Assembly (NCBI GenBank): GCA_038373885.1
Contig: JAWZYV010012280.1
Span: 124,001-188,000 of the forward strand
Direction of reading: 5' to 3'
DNA from: Cheiracanthium punctorium
Taxonomy: Eukaryota; Arthropoda; Arachnida; Araneae; Cheiracanthiidae
DNA: 64,000 nt
Shown piece after piece: positions 45,721 through 58,111 of the stretch. A program made the position numbers and the translations under genes. Below the pieces are notes generated by a model that saw nothing but the letters and a program-made list of their open reading frames with translations, had not been told where the DNA came from and ran no database searches. The first letter of the stretch is position 1. Each line of letters begins with the position of its first letter.

Positions 45721-46237
45721 TTAACCTTTGAGGCGCAACCTTTTCCCAAAGCTGAAAAAAGGGCAGCGGTTGCCATCGCTCGACTTAACTACCAGCAAGA
45801 TGGCGGACGATCGAAACGTTCTTCGCGTACCACAGATCTAGAAACCCTTTTTTGACGACCGCTGGCTGTGCCGCACAGCCAGCTGCGTGAAAAAAAGGTT
45901 TCTAGATCTGTGGCACGCGATGAACGTTTTGATCGTCCGCCATCTTGCTGGTAGTTCAGTCCAGCGATGGCAACGGCTGCCCTTTTTCCAGCATTGGGCA
46001 ATCTATCCAGCTGTTCTCGCATTCTTCCATTTTTCAGCAGATGTCGGTGCTGTTAAAAATAATAGTGACAATTTTTTTTTACGGGAAATGACTTGTTAAA
46101 AAGTAATGAATTCTCGTGGAGCTATGTCACTCGCAACTATTTTTATAGAAATCGTATCTATTCTTCGTGACTGGCAGCAGTCAAAACGTCAGAGTTTGGT
46201 GTTCCCAGAGCGGGAACACTGCGCGTTAAAGGGTTAA
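45721..46237. mobile_element. TTAA-flanked MITE, family 1, copy 2 (inverse orientation)
   Basis: TTAA at 45721 and 46234, with ends TTAACCTTTGAGGCGCAACC on the left and GCGCGTTAAAGGGTTAA on the right. It has the same module order as copy 1 read backwards. The inner hairpin has grown: TCTAGAAACCCTTTTTTGACG...TTTCTAGATCTGTGGCACGC around a GGCTGTGCCGCACAGCC palindrome. Copies 1 and 2 are 3.4 kb apart in inverse orientation. Confidence 0.8.
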
Positions 46238-46877
46238 GACAACTCTAATCAAAACGTTGCTTTTACGTCATCCACAATCGGGAATTAAAATAAACGCACC
46301 AGAACTGAAGGCAAAATGCGAATTCGCATCAAATACCATTTTAATGAACGTTTTTAACTTCTGGCTCTCAGCTGAATACCAATGGGTCATTATTGTCACT
46401 CTCCCAGGCTCTGGTCGCGTCATTAGAGAAGAGCGTGAGTTGTCGAGTAATTTTTGAAAACAATCTGTTTAGATTTCAATAATGTCTCGGGTGCGCCATT
46501 AAGTTAGAATTTCCCAAGCGATTTAGAGTGAATGAGCAATATCATTAATATGAGCTGCAGGGGGAAAAGTTGGGTATTAAGAATCGCTAAAGCTTTGCAT
46601 AAAATTTGAGTTTCTGCTTTTTTAAATGTGTAAAAATTCATTTTCTTTATTGGAACAGGGAAACGAAATCGTTGTTTTTATGTATATGTATCTACAAAAA
46701 TAAACTAACAATTTTTAATCCGTTTCAAGCATCTAGGAACCCGAAAAGACAGAGAAATATTATCTCTGTCATTCTGTCCGTGACATTTTTTTTTTTTGTT
46801 TATCCATCAGATAAAAATGGCCGAAACAGCTGAAATGAAAGTTGCTGACATGATAGGAACAAGATAGCTCCTAAATG
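46238..46877. other. AT-rich DNA
   Basis: AGCAATATCATTAATATGAG at about 46534 vaguely resembles the dispersed-repeat core of copies P-R. A T-run lies at 46789-46798. No gene was seen. Confidence 0.45.
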
Positions 46878-47260
46878 GTGCATTCGATTCAGCTCAAATT
46901 AGATAAATATATTATGGGCCACCCTCGTACGACTGGTATGTATTTTGGTGTGTGTAGGACGTACAGATTTTTACAGGGCTACAAAAAGAGATTTACTATG
47001 CATTACAGCCTGTGAACGCATATTGTTGAAAGTGCGCTAGCGTCTTAGTGCATTCGATTAAGTGCAAATTGAATGTGTATATTATAGATCATGGATCATA
47101 TGAACTGCACAGATAGATTTTGATGAGTTGAAAACTGATAGTCTGTTCACAGGGTTGCAAAAAAGAATTCTTATACATCATTGACATCGTAATAAATAAT
47201 TTAAAGTGCGTTAGCATCAAAATTGTGCATTCGAGTAAGCTCAAATTAGGTATGTAAAAT
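46878..47260 (+). repeat. Tandem repeat, about 2.2 units of 170-177 bp
   Basis: GTGCATTCGA(T/G)TAAGCTCAAATT starts units at 46878, 47048 and 47225. Shared blocks are ACAGGGTTGCAAAAAAGA, TACATCATTGACATCGTAAT and AAGTGCGTTAGCATC. The units are more diverged than the 149-bp duplication, so the array is older. Confidence 0.7.
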
Positions 47261-47469
47261 AAAGGTCACTGTAACACAACCCGCATGGAATTCTTGTGCT
47301 TTTTAATTAAGTCTTCGGAAAGTCAAGTGGAAAGTCACTCCACATTTTTTTTCTTACTTCTTTGAGGTAAAACTTCTGTAAATAATTTGCTGTTTTACAG
47401 TATCTTCAACTCGTTCGTAAACATTTGCTAGCAAATGTTTAGTAGTATGGCAGCACAGATGTTGTGGGT

Positions 47470-47858
47470 GTCCCGCAGTGGTCTGGGTTCTAAACTCCTT
47501 TCCCATAAGAACACGGCGAGTGAAGCAGCATCCAGTGCTGACCAGTGCTTGGGAGGGTCAACTTCCTCTAGGCTCGACTTCTGTGGGACCGTGTACGCTA
47601 ATGGGAGCTGGCGCACGTAAAATCCGCCGTGGCTTCAATGTCCTCCAAGTTGTTAGACAATACCTCTGGGGGTGACGATTTCAGGCGGTTGGTCCTACCT
47701 CTGGAATTGGTTCAAAATTAGGGGACCCCGAGCTCAGTCGGACTTCCACCCACTGGGGCTCATTAAAATGGAAGTCGCACCTTCCACCCATCGCCTGCCT
47801 ATTTAGGGGATCTAGCACCACCCCGTGGTTGCCAGAGAGTATTAGCGACAACTACAAC
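47470..47858 (+). repeat. GC-rich 389-bp insert with 12-bp flanking repeats (SINE-like)
   Basis: The insert is bracketed by identical GATGTTGTGGGT at 47458-47469 and 47859-47870, the length expected for retrotransposition target duplications. It is visibly richer in GC than all its surroundings. The 5' end GTCCCGCAGTGGTCTGGGTTC followed by TAAACTCC resembles tRNA A- and B-box elements placed unusually close together. The 3' end lacks poly-A (ends GACAACTACAAC). The frames crossing it match no protein I know. It could be a SINE unrelated to family A-D or a retrocopy of an unknown RNA. Confidence 0.6.
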
Positions 47859-47870
47859 GATGTTGTGGGT

Positions 47871-50645
47871 AGATAATGTCTAGTGGTCACTTTAATATGG
47901 TGAAATATGGGTTCAAAAATTCGCCTTAAAATAAAATAAAAAACACTTTACCACTTATAGCTGTTTCTAAGGCTGTGGCAAGGATACTTACCATTTTCAT
48001 TATTTCTTTAATGTGAATAATTTCTTTAATGTTCATGATATGTTTTTGTGTTAAAACATAACTCTAAGATACATAATAAAACACGATATATGTGTGCACA
48101 ACTTGCGATGTCCCGTTATGTGTTTCCCCGTAGCTTCTAAGATGTAGTGGAAAATAATATTCTAATTTCATTTGTCTTCAAAAAATATATAATTCTTTTT
48201 GCAGTTCGTAGCATTTAAAAATATATATTATAAATGTTAAAACATAAAAATAAATAAAAAGCATTTTTTTTCGTATTTTTAGTAGCCTCGCATTAGCGGT
48301 GATAAGTATACTTACCTTAAAAAAATGATTTTTCTTAAGCTTCTTTCTTATGGAAAAGCGATAGGCGTTACAGAACTTTTGAACGGCTTTAAAAGTGAAC
48401 CAGTGATGTTAAACATTCAAAGACATCATGCTTCTTCACCAAATGCACTTTTAACTAATATTAACAGACAACTTATGTATATTGTATAGTTTTCAGAAAA
48501 ATTCTTAAGCACAAAAAACACCTAGTTTAGTTTTTTTTTCTCCCTAATGTTTCGTAACTGTGATGGGTTTACTGTATGGAACTATCTATAGTATAACTTG
48601 AAAAGAAATATTTTTAATTTCCCACCATTTTTTTCCGAAACGTGAATTAATTCTTCAATAAACTAAAAGTGTTTTTCTTAAATCTGTCTTACTCTAAAAA
48701 ATATTGGAATATTCTGTTATTGAAGTAATTGGCCTTTAAAAATGGTCTGTTAAAGGTTTGAATAATTGTCTATCTGCGCCTGCCCATGATTTTATGAAAG
48801 TAAGGGATCTAACTTTTTGTATAGTGTTTTTAAATAGTTGCGATCAATTGCATGCACGAGAGATCCTGAATAAGTTTATCTATTTGCAAGTATTAGTGTA
48901 TACACACAATCAATTTCACAAGCCATTATAGTTAAATGTGCCATGATTGGGATGGAAATTAGTAAATGGAAATTACATACAGCGTCTAAAACTGTTGTGT
49001 GTCATTTTATCTCTTATAACAAGAAGCATCAACACAAGTTTCTTTTTCATTTCGCTGAATAAATACAATGGACATCCAATTATTGATTCACTCCTATTTC
49101 CAACGATCCTTACTTATCTATTATAAATGCTTTTATTTTCATAGAAAAGTTGCTTCAAATAGAAACTTAACAAATTGAATCGCTTTGATGATTTTCTTTT
49201 CTTTATTTTAAATTGAATGTATCATTTGTTTTAATTTCTTTTCTTGGTATTGATAAACATTTACCAATGTGTTAAAAGAAGAGAAGAAATAAAAAGTGGA
49301 AAAGTGCACGAGAGATTTGATAATTAAATGCATTAATGTATATTTATTCTTGCTCGAAGGGGAAGTAGATTGAAAATTTGAATAATAAATTATTCATGGT
49401 TAGAGTAGCGCGCTTTTATGAAGCTGTCGAGTGTATTCATATTTAATGTCTTCTTTCGATAGAAAAGCATTTGCTCAAAGAAAATCATTTAAGCACTAAA
49501 TGTATTATTTAACTAAATTGGTTTTATTTTGCGCTATAAACATTGTGTAAACAGAAAAAAATGTATTTGTTTTTTGAAAAAAACGCAAATCTTATTCAAA
49601 TAATTGTACTGTAGATACATAAATTTTTAACTGTAGTTTACACTTTAGTTTTCTTTTTTACGAAAATGCAGGATCTTCTGAAATAGCTAAATCCAAAAAG
49701 TGGCATGTTTATATCTGAAATACTAACGTAAAAGTATGTTAGCGTAGGCTCAAACATATAAATTTAAACTGTCGCTAGAATTGTTTGCAATTTAAAACAA
49801 CGAAGTAATGCCAATCCAACTTTTAAACTTAAGACACAAACCAAAATTAAGTATTAATAAAATCATTTTGACTATTTAGATATAATTACACGTGAGGACG
49901 AAATATAGTACGCCATTTGTCTGTTAAAAAAAAAAAAAAATTGCAACCAATTGTGATTCGTGTATTTATGTTTACCTCTCAGCTGTACAAGACATTTGAA
50001 AAAATTATAATTTAACAGTAATAATTGTAGGACCGTATAAATAACAAGTGATAGTACTATAACGAAAGTTTCCTTAGCTGATTTTGAATCAGAAAGATTC
50101 ATACACAGAATTTGGAATTCACAGAGCCATGGAGAACATGCAATGACACTTGCATCTGTATCCTCAAAACTTATGCTAAGGTTTTTCAAAATAAAATTTC
50201 ATCGAATTACGAATGAAACACTTTATAGACACTAAATAACTGTTCTTAATTTCATTAATGAGATAATTTCGTCTGTACCGCTTACACGTAATCGAAAAGA
50301 TCTCGCCTTGCCCGCTGTCATGCCATGATAAAATACAGTAAGGTACGAATATAGGAGTTCTCGTAAAGCTTCGAGAAAAACTCCTTCTTATGTTTAACCT
50401 TTTTATCTCTTCGATATAGAACAACAACTGGCTATACTATTTCAGCGTCAGGCAGTATCTCCAGATGTTCTTCTAATCGATACATTTTCATAACATTGTT
50501 TAGTTCTCAGGGAATTCCAGTACTGATAAATATGATTCTGACATTCAATTTTAATGTGACCATCTTCGTGAAGAACAAAACTGGTAACCTTATGGAGGCG
50601 TTAAAGTGCCGTGGTTGTAAAGGGAAATTGTACAAAAATGGTATC
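47871..50645. other. Anonymous AT-rich DNA
   Basis: Homopolymer tracts (A-run at about 49926-49939). Two GTATACTTACC-like pieces (47987, 48307) are too short to mean anything. No gene or element ends. Confidence 0.6.
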
Positions 50646-50647
50646 TA

Positions 50648-50812
50648 TCATGGGTATCGGCAGTATAGTGTAAGGAGGGGCAAGTGCCCCTCCCTGTATT
50701 TTTATATGCTGTTATTTCTCCGATTTTTGTTCTTTTTCAACATGGTAACCATACGTTGAAGTAATCTTCCCCCCTCTGTAAAATATTTTGCCGACACCCA
50801 TGGTCTGCATAG
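50648..50812. repeat. Small inverted-repeat element
   Basis: ATCATGGGTATCGGCAGTAT on the left pairs with TTGCCGACACCCATGG on the right. Inside is an 18-bp palindrome GAGGGGCAAGTGCCCCTC. It may be a MITE end pair; no target duplication is visible. Confidence 0.45.
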
Positions 50813-53800
50813 ACAGGTTGGTCTCTTTACCAAGGTTGTCACTTTAGCAGGTTCCTCTGTGATTCATAAATTTTTCTGGAAATTATTTGCTAAAAAGTAA
50901 ATTATTATCTTATGTAACTATGCCATCCTGAAGAATTTTTTTTAGTCAAATTTATTCTACGTGAATCAAAACATGGAAAATTGACTAATACTTGAGTATT
51001 ACTGCTACCGACAGTCAAATTGTCAGTTTTGTGTCCTCACAGAGCGTTAAGATTAATAATTAAATTAATAGTTATGGTCCATGCACAACTCACAAAAGAT
51101 TCTGAATTGTACATTGTACCATCTATTTTTCCATATCCAATTTCATGTGCCCGCAAGCGAAACTTTTTGTTCTTTCCTATCTTCTTTACGGTCGAGTATT
51201 TTCGCCTTTCCTGGTGTGGAAGTGTATGGTCTCGAAATGCATTCCCGTATTATGATATGCCTCTCTCTTTTCTTCCGATTAGAGCTCACAGTTATCGTCA
51301 TAATCGTGTCAAGAAAGCGTAAACGATTCCAGTCGCTGAGTGCTGGGGAGAATGTTATCTACCATTTTGCCGAAACAGGTACTTAGCTTACAAAAAAGAT
51401 GACTCCGCGAAATGGCGGTACTTCTCCCGCCAACCGTAAGCGATATGCTTCCCTCATACGATATTTGTTATATTATTTGCTGCCTCGTATTGTCGAGGCA
51501 AGTGCCTTGTGTCACCATTTTACGTGATTGTGTTTGTGTTCCATTTTATGCGATCTAATAACAAACATAATATACAGAAGATGTTAGAATCTCTGTAATC
51601 TGAGTAAAACGTTCAATTCGAATTCTTTCATGTGCTCCTAAAGTTTATGTATTGATGAAATGTTTACAATGCAACTGAGGTTGAGTTAATAGCACTCTAA
51701 AAGAATTGGATAACTTTTTTTAAGCGTGAAAAGAAATGGAGATTTACGCAATTTTATGAAGTTATGTTCTATATGAGCCCTTGGTATGTCCTTGGTATTC
51801 CTTAAAAGGCAATTTTAACGCGTAAGTTGTTTAAATACTGGATCGGGAACCTAAAACTCTCTTAAGAGGAGTGTTAGCAAAATTTTTTGTAATTACATTT
51901 TACAGGAAAGAGTGTAAAGTTTGTTTGCCAAAGCATCTCCTCTAAAATAAGTAGCAATAACTTTCATTAGCATAATTTGGGGTAGACATTTTGTTTATTC
52001 TAGGAAGGATACTGTCCTGTATCGAGGTTTCAATCCAGTAGTCTTGCAATGGAAAATCTAATACTTTAAGAGCAGAAAAATTATTTTCTAGGAAAATATC
52101 TCTTATTGGCACCTTATTTTTTTCATTATACTCGCAATCCAAAGCTCTTGTATGTCGATGACAACAAATTCTGACGCTACAACATTCCAAAAAACAACAA
52201 AACATCCAAGAGATTGAGTAAAGAAAAACTATTGATATATAGTGCCCAATAAACGATGAAGTTTTTTTTAAATTACGAACTATGAAAATGCTACAGGAGT
52301 TTAATTAATTCGTTACATTTAGAGACAAAAATTTAACTTTACATAAGAATTTGAGATTTTTTTGCAATGGAGTGCACTTGCCATTTATAGGCATTGGCAA
52401 CTACCAACGGTTTTGGTTGAATCTGAAATCAAGTTGATTATAAGAGCATGAAGTAATTGCCCAGAAGTTTTTAAATTGCAATTAAGTACAAAATCAGCTA
52501 TGTACAAAAAGATAGAACTTTAATAATATTATTTTTACCTACTTGCCTGTTTATTATCACATGAAAGTTAAGAACTTTGTCGTGGTGTCTCAAAACGGCA
52601 TTTTGTCTCAGATCACCCACAAAAGAAAATCTGAACAGATACAACACCTAACTCTGTGTATTTTGGGCAGACGTAAAAGATATAATTGTAGAATAGATTG
52701 ACTTTACAGGTAGAAGATGAGTTTTCAAAAATGTTACTAATCCAAAATTCAACTTTACTTTAAGAAATATAATGCTTACACAGTCCCTTTTCACTGGTGC
52801 CTGTTTATACCTTAAGAAAGGGGAGAGAATGAAGTTATGGTAGTGACCAAAAGAAAATTTTCCCTTCAGAGGGGACCAGTGATTAATCACATCCACGAGC
52901 CAATTCAATACACCGGAAAATAAAAACGTTACTTTGGGAGCAAATCTTTATTTGTGCACTCATTCAGTACGCTAGCTTTTGGACTTGGTCGGAGTTCATC
53001 TTTTCCCTACATGAGTAATTGCTGTGTTCTCCTAAAAGGACGGGAAAACTTTGGCGAAGAAAAATCAGAGTGTGAAACAGAAAAATGTTTGCTCAGCGAA
53101 CTATTATCTTAAAAGTGTTTTAGAACATCTTCCGATTTTTATCATTTTGTATCGGGTTAAATATATCTTCTGTGCAAGAGAAGGGGTCTTCTGGCAACTG
53201 TGGTTGGTTTCCTTATTGCAAAATTCTTTTCGGCGCTTTACGAGACTATCATTGTGTTTTGAATTACCTGGCTTGTTTATGGATTTTTGAATTGTAGAGA
53301 GTAAATCGGAATTAAACTGTTGAGTTCAAATTTATTGGTGGAAATTTTTTCATTCAACACAATTATTTCAATAAGTGAGTTTATTTAATCCAAAAAATAT
53401 TCCCTTTTTTACGTTTTTATTTAATATTCAACTCTATTATTAATTTATTTCAGTTTTTCAATTGGGTGATGCGTGTTTTATCTTTGCTACGACCATCACT
53501 ACTACTTTCATGCGTCAGCGGTGTTCGGAATCCTATGCTAAAATGTGTAGTTCATCAAAGTGCTTTAGTTTAATTATAATAGAATGTCTTCACAAATGCG
53601 CCTAATTTTTTAACGATATTTTCGTATACTTTTCATTAATTGTTTCATTGGTTAATGAAGTCCACACACTCAGAAATGTAACTCTTCACACCTAAAGGAG
53701 AACGTTCTTCCATGTTTTTAGTTACAACTGGAACAAGAGTAGTACATTGAACATAGCATGTCATATTAAAAGTTTACATCTGACACATTGCGTTCTTTAA

Positions 53801-54274
53801 TTTAAGCTAGTAGCATATCAATGAACAAATTTTCAATTAATCAATAAATTAAATCTTGGTATAATCGTCTACATATGTGGCAAGGCCTAGGATGCAAAGC
53901 CACAAGCTCATACCCATGGGATGCAGTAGCATACACCCCGCCCAAATTGTCAACCTAGCGTACTGCCCCCCCCCGTATTTTAGCTCCCCTAACAAGCTTA
54001 GTGCTCATTTTATCAATTCACTCAATGGATAAGAGCTTCAGTCAACCTTGCAACGATCGAGGATAAAGCTTTTGGTCTTCGGTGTAGTATCCAAAAGCTC
54101 TAACCTTGAGCTTCTAGGCTACAATGAATTAAAAGAATATGGCTTATTTTAGCTTAACCTTTAATACTCTTAAAAATGTGTTTACGGTTAACTGAAACTA
54201 GTTTATTAGTTATTCTTTGTTTTATCTCAGCGATGCACATCCCACTTTCTTAAGTATCTTTCATTTTATTGCAG
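50813..54274. other. DNA upstream of Dok7 exon A
   Basis: Presumed intron preceding exon A, since that exon begins mid-codon. No exon for the start of the PH domain was found here or further upstream. GC-richer patches at 51120-51440 and 53890-54000 show no domain. Confidence 0.55.
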
Positions 54275-54505
54275 ATTGCCTGCACATTCAGCTATACCGT
54301 GACAGCAAGGAGCGCTGCAAGAATGGTCCCACCAAAGCTTCGTTGTCTCTGGAGGAGTTCCTGGGCATGGAGACGGGCTTCACGCTGGACAAAGAAAGCA
54401 ACACCATGGCTCTCATTTGTTCCGAACTTGTGGTGGTTCTCGCGTTTGACAACAGGGAACTTCTCATACAGTGGCAGGTGAAGATAAGAGCCAACCTGGT
54501 GGAAG
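54275..54505 (+). CDS. Dok7: Dok-7 homologue, internal exon A (PH domain)
   Basis: This exon encodes the middle and end of the PH domain of a Dok-7-like adaptor. In vertebrates Dok-7 sits inside the plasma membrane, binds phosphatidylinositides through this domain and activates the receptor kinase MuSK at the neuromuscular junction. The 231 bp lie between a pyrimidine-rich TTTATTGCAG acceptor and a GTAAGT donor. The reading frame starts with two bases of a split codon and ends with one, so both introns are phase 1. Recognisable pieces in order are DCLHIQLYRDSKER, SLSLEEFLGMETG, NTMALICSELVVVLAFD and the closing helix with the characteristic PH Trp in LLIQWQVKI. From memory they align without gaps to vertebrate Dok-7 (DCLLMLVYKDKSER, SLTLEDICGLEPG). 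Translation past 54505 runs into intron. The upstream exon with the PH start (K-W-K-S-R-W type motif) was not found in the window. Another PH-PTB adaptor (Dok or IRS type) is possible but fits less well. Confidence 0.88.
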
Positions 54506-55009
54506 GTAAGTTTCTCCTCCGTTACTTTCTTGCTTTCTGGATTCGGTTTTAGGGCCAAGGCTGTATCCGTTATCAGGATGTCCACCGGCGGCTAAAACTG
54601 CGACTTTTGTTTCTAATTTAAAGATAAGGCGACTTGAGAGACTTTTCATAAACGTCATTTCCATATTATTTTCACGTGTTTGGCTATTTGTACCTTACTC
54701 CAGGCGACTATTTTGAAAATCAGATTTCGGTTCTTCTAAACTCCCTTTTCTTTTCAAAGATGAAATTGGTCGTTAATCAATTAGTCTAATCCAGTTTTTT
54801 AATGACACTATAAAAATGAATGTACTATATGCTCTGTTATATAACTCAAAGTTTTTGAATCAATCATTTTATTCATTCCGGCTTAAATGAAGCTAAATGG
54901 CGTATGCTTATAGTTCTTAACTACAAGATCATGGGAAAATGTTACTATTTTGGAAACTACAATTAAGAAAATGTCTACCAAAATGGCGACTATTTTTTAT
55001 GTTGTTGAG
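54506..55009. other. Intron DNA
   Basis: Nothing recognised after the donor site. Confidence 0.5.
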
Positions 55010-55320
55010 ACTACTAATGCTACTATTTTTGCCTCCTGACTCTGTTGACACCTGAGTCAGCTTCCACCATCATGACCAATCTGACACCACACTAGTCCAC
55101 CCATTGACACCAATCACGAACGTTCTTAATCCACTTTTCCACATTGTTCAGCCATCGTTTCTCTAGCCCATTTCTCTCCCTTCCTGCAAATATGGCCTAG
55201 CCATTTTATTGTAGATGTCTTAGACATTTTGTCTATTCGGCTCTTTCAATTCTTGCCGTAATGCAAAACTATCTTTTATTTTCCAAGCTCCATTTTCGTT
55301 TACTACTCAAATTCCAATGC
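55010..55320 (-). pseudogene. LINE relic (3' end of reverse transcriptase ORF)
   Basis: The minus strand gives RIDKMSKTSTIKWLGHICRK and, after a frameshift, EKRWLNNVEKWIKNVRDW. The order WLGH-(I/V)-R followed by KRW-(L/I)-(D/N)-x-V is typical of the C-terminal tail of non-LTR retrotransposon reverse transcriptases. It is short, frameshifted and stop-containing. The clade cannot be named. Confidence 0.55.
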
Positions 55321-55924
55321 TTCAATCTTTTTTTCTTTCCCACTCCCTTTCCCTTCTTTCTGTTTTCTCTTGCTACTCCCTTACTACTCCAAAATAGTTT
55401 GTTCAATTGCCATTAACCTATCCTCATTTGCTTTATTCATTGTACAGCACTTCCCCAACGTCACATCTTTAAAAATTCGATATCATTTAACATTGATTCT
55501 ATTTTTAAGCAATAATGAAATCTTAAGCAAATTCACAGAGTTTAAAATGTTTCCCGAAGCAAATGATTCATTTTCACTCACAATACTACATAGCGAATAA
55601 ATAAATACAATAAAACCACGAGAGTGAAATGTTGCATTGCACAGTTGCCAATAAAATGCAATGTCTGAAAACTGAAGTTTAAGCCATCAGTGCTTCACAC
55701 GACAACCTCAAAAGGCAACTTGCAGTAAACGCCAATACTATACTTAATGTTTGAAATACACTGAAAAGATAATCCTCTGTAAAAAAAATATTGCCACTGC
55801 ATATAAAATCAGTAATTTTGCATTTATGCTCATTAAATATTACGCAATTGCACATTTCATTGTTCTAATGATGGCATTAAAAAATTCCATATCTAATACT
55901 AGGCATTCATTAATGTTATGGTAG
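55321..55924. other. Intron DNA
   Basis: A T/C-rich tract at 55321-55385 precedes AT-rich DNA. The 76-residue frame at 55370-55600 has no known domain. Confidence 0.5.
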
Positions 55925-56765
55925 AAGTACAGGCACTTTGTCCACAATACCAGATACATACAGTATGCAATCTAAAGTCCCTTACCACCTTCTTAAATAT
56001 TGAAAGGCTGCTGCTACACTAAAAAAAAAGTGGTGTATAGGTATAGTAAATAGCCGTGCGCTACTGAATGAAGCCGTCTACGTCGTCACGCGGGGGTCAA
56101 CTGCGGAGTTAGCATTTCTATGTCGAAAACGGAACGAGATAGAGAAAAAAAGTGATTTACAAAGTTGTAAAGCATCATCATTTTAGAACAAAAAGACACT
56201 TTGTGAACATTAATGTCAATAGTAGAGCCGTTGAAACACGCATTTGTTTTTTGATGATTTCCTACTCCGCGAGGTCACGAAACTTAAACGGAAGGAGAAA
56301 TCCTATTGATTGGGTGTCCTTTTGATTGGGGATCACAAGCGATACCACTGTGCCACATTGCGGTGTCGTGTTTTTCCCGAAAGATAATCATTTCTCCTTC
56401 CTTTCGTGTAGGACTTTGTGTCCTAAGTTTCGTGACGTCAAAGCGTAAAAAATCACTGAAAAACAAATGCGTTTTCACGTTCTATTCTAAGCATTAATAT
56501 CTACAAGGTGTCTTTTCGTATTAGACCGATGATATCTACAGGTTTGTAAATAACTTCTCTTTCCCTAGTTGCTTTCCGTTTGTGAGATAGGAATGCGAAC
56601 ATCAGTTTCCCACCAGGTGGCGCCGTAGTCGGTTTCATTCAGTAGCGCATGGCTACTATACCTACATACCACTTTTATGATATAGCAGCAACTGTTGCGA
56701 AGGTGACAAGGGACTTCCGTAGGCATACTGTATTTCATGTATGAAAGTACCAGTATTTCACTACA
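55925..56765. mobile_element. Long inverted-repeat element in the Dok7 intron
   Basis: The arms pair imperfectly over about 350 bp. From outside in they share ACATACAGTATGC, AAGTCCCTTACCACCTTC, GCTGCTGCTA, AGTGGTGTATAGGTATAGTA, GCGCTACTGAATGAAGCCG, ACACGCATTTGTTTTT and GGAAGGAGAAAT with their inverses on the right. The centre (about 56300-56380) is not palindromic. On the minus strand it reads AATGTGGCACAGTGGTATCGC, an A-box-like sequence. There is no coding capacity. Confidence 0.7.
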
Positions 56766-57802
56766 GGGACATTTCCATATTCTAATGATGAATTAAAAAG
56801 CATTGATTTGATTTAAATTATTTCACTAATTTTCCACTTTATCAATTATCTCCCCCTTTCAATCATTTCCTGTTTAAAACTGTCGAAACTTAATCTAAAA
56901 ATCTGTGAGTTATCAAAACTGCATAAAACAAGAGATTTATCTGAAGCGAAAAAAAAAAATATTTTATTGGACATCAATTAATTAATAATGATTATTGTAA
57001 TGATTTTCCCGGGAAGATGTCTTAGTTACTATACTCTGAACTGAATTAATCTTTCTAACGGCTTTAATTAAGGAAAAAGGAAAAAGGAATTTGAGATGGA
57101 TGACTCAAATTTTAGAGTCTGGATACTGAATGTTAGTGGAACTACTTTTTCCATTTAAAAGTTCTTCAGTGGAATTTAATACCTCTCTGGGACTCATTAA
57201 TCTGTCTGGCTTTTTTGATGATAAAAGGAGATGGGTAGATTTAAAAATATAAGCAACTGTGAAAAGAATTGAGTAGTTTACGCTTAGTTTAAATTTCTAA
57301 TCGTGTGATTAGATTTAATAAAGAACTTTTTAAAGTACATGCTTAAAGATAAAATAAATCATGGTGCAAAATGGCCCACCCTTCTTCATTTGGTAGAAGT
57401 ATATTCTTGAAAAGAATTGAGCTAGATAATGAAGGAAGAAAATGTTCCTAATAAAGAAGAGTAGGCACTTTGTACAATCCGAAACGTTCCTTGCTCATTA
57501 ATTTTATATTTATGTCTGTTATTTGCAAAGTTCTCCAGTATTTTAACCATTTAGAACCAGTATTAAAAGTGTTACTATTATGCTCTTTCTTTGTTGCACT
57601 AAAATTCCGTAAATTTACATCATTATTGTTTAATAATAATTTAAATTGTGTGACAAATCTCGTGAACTATAAACGGTTATGAAATTTATAAAAAGTTCAT
57701 CTATTTACAAAGAATTTCGTAAGCAAGTGATGGTTATAGCTTTCACTGGTTACTTTAATTGTTACACCCACTTAGGAAAGTATTCGAAACATAGATTTGC
57801 TG
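56766..57802. other. Intron DNA
   Basis: AT-rich; nothing recognised. Confidence 0.5.
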
Positions 57803-58111
57803 TTAACCCCTTAATCACCAGGCGAATTTATCTATAAGGGATCGTAATATTATATTATTAAGCTCTGTTTAGCTCAATGACTACCAATGCCATCTAGCGA
57901 GTGGAAAAGAACCTAAAAATATCGAATGTGAAAAAAAGGAAACACGGCTTAGAATACCAGATAACAGTTATACACTGTGTTTAAGAATATCAGATAGAAA
58001 AAAGTTACGTCTATGCAATAATACCACGAACATACGCAGGTACGTCCATGGTATTCATGTGCGACGTTAAAAAAATGTACCTATGTACGTCACAGGTACG
58101 CAAGGATTTAA
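57803..58111 (+). mobile_element. TTAA-flanked MITE, family 2, copy 2
   Basis: TTAA at 57803 and 58108. TTAACCCCTTAATCACCAGG on the left, then GAATTTATCTATAAGGGATC, CAATGCCATCTAGCGAGTGG, AAACACGGCTTAGAATACCA, ACACTGTGTTTAAGAATATC, GGTATTCATGTGCGACGTTA and ACAGGTACGCAAGG. It has the same block order and orientation as 3913-4229, more than 53 kb away. Confidence 0.75.

Noticed and set aside
47986..48320. GGATACTTACC and TATACTTACC as U1 snRNA-like starts
   Set aside because: Only ~10 bp match and no stem-loop or Sm site follows; expected by chance in AT-rich DNA.
50680..50700. GAGGGGCAAGTGCCCCTC as a transcription terminator
   Set aside because: It is an animal genomic context with no adjoining gene; it sits inside a small inverted-repeat element.
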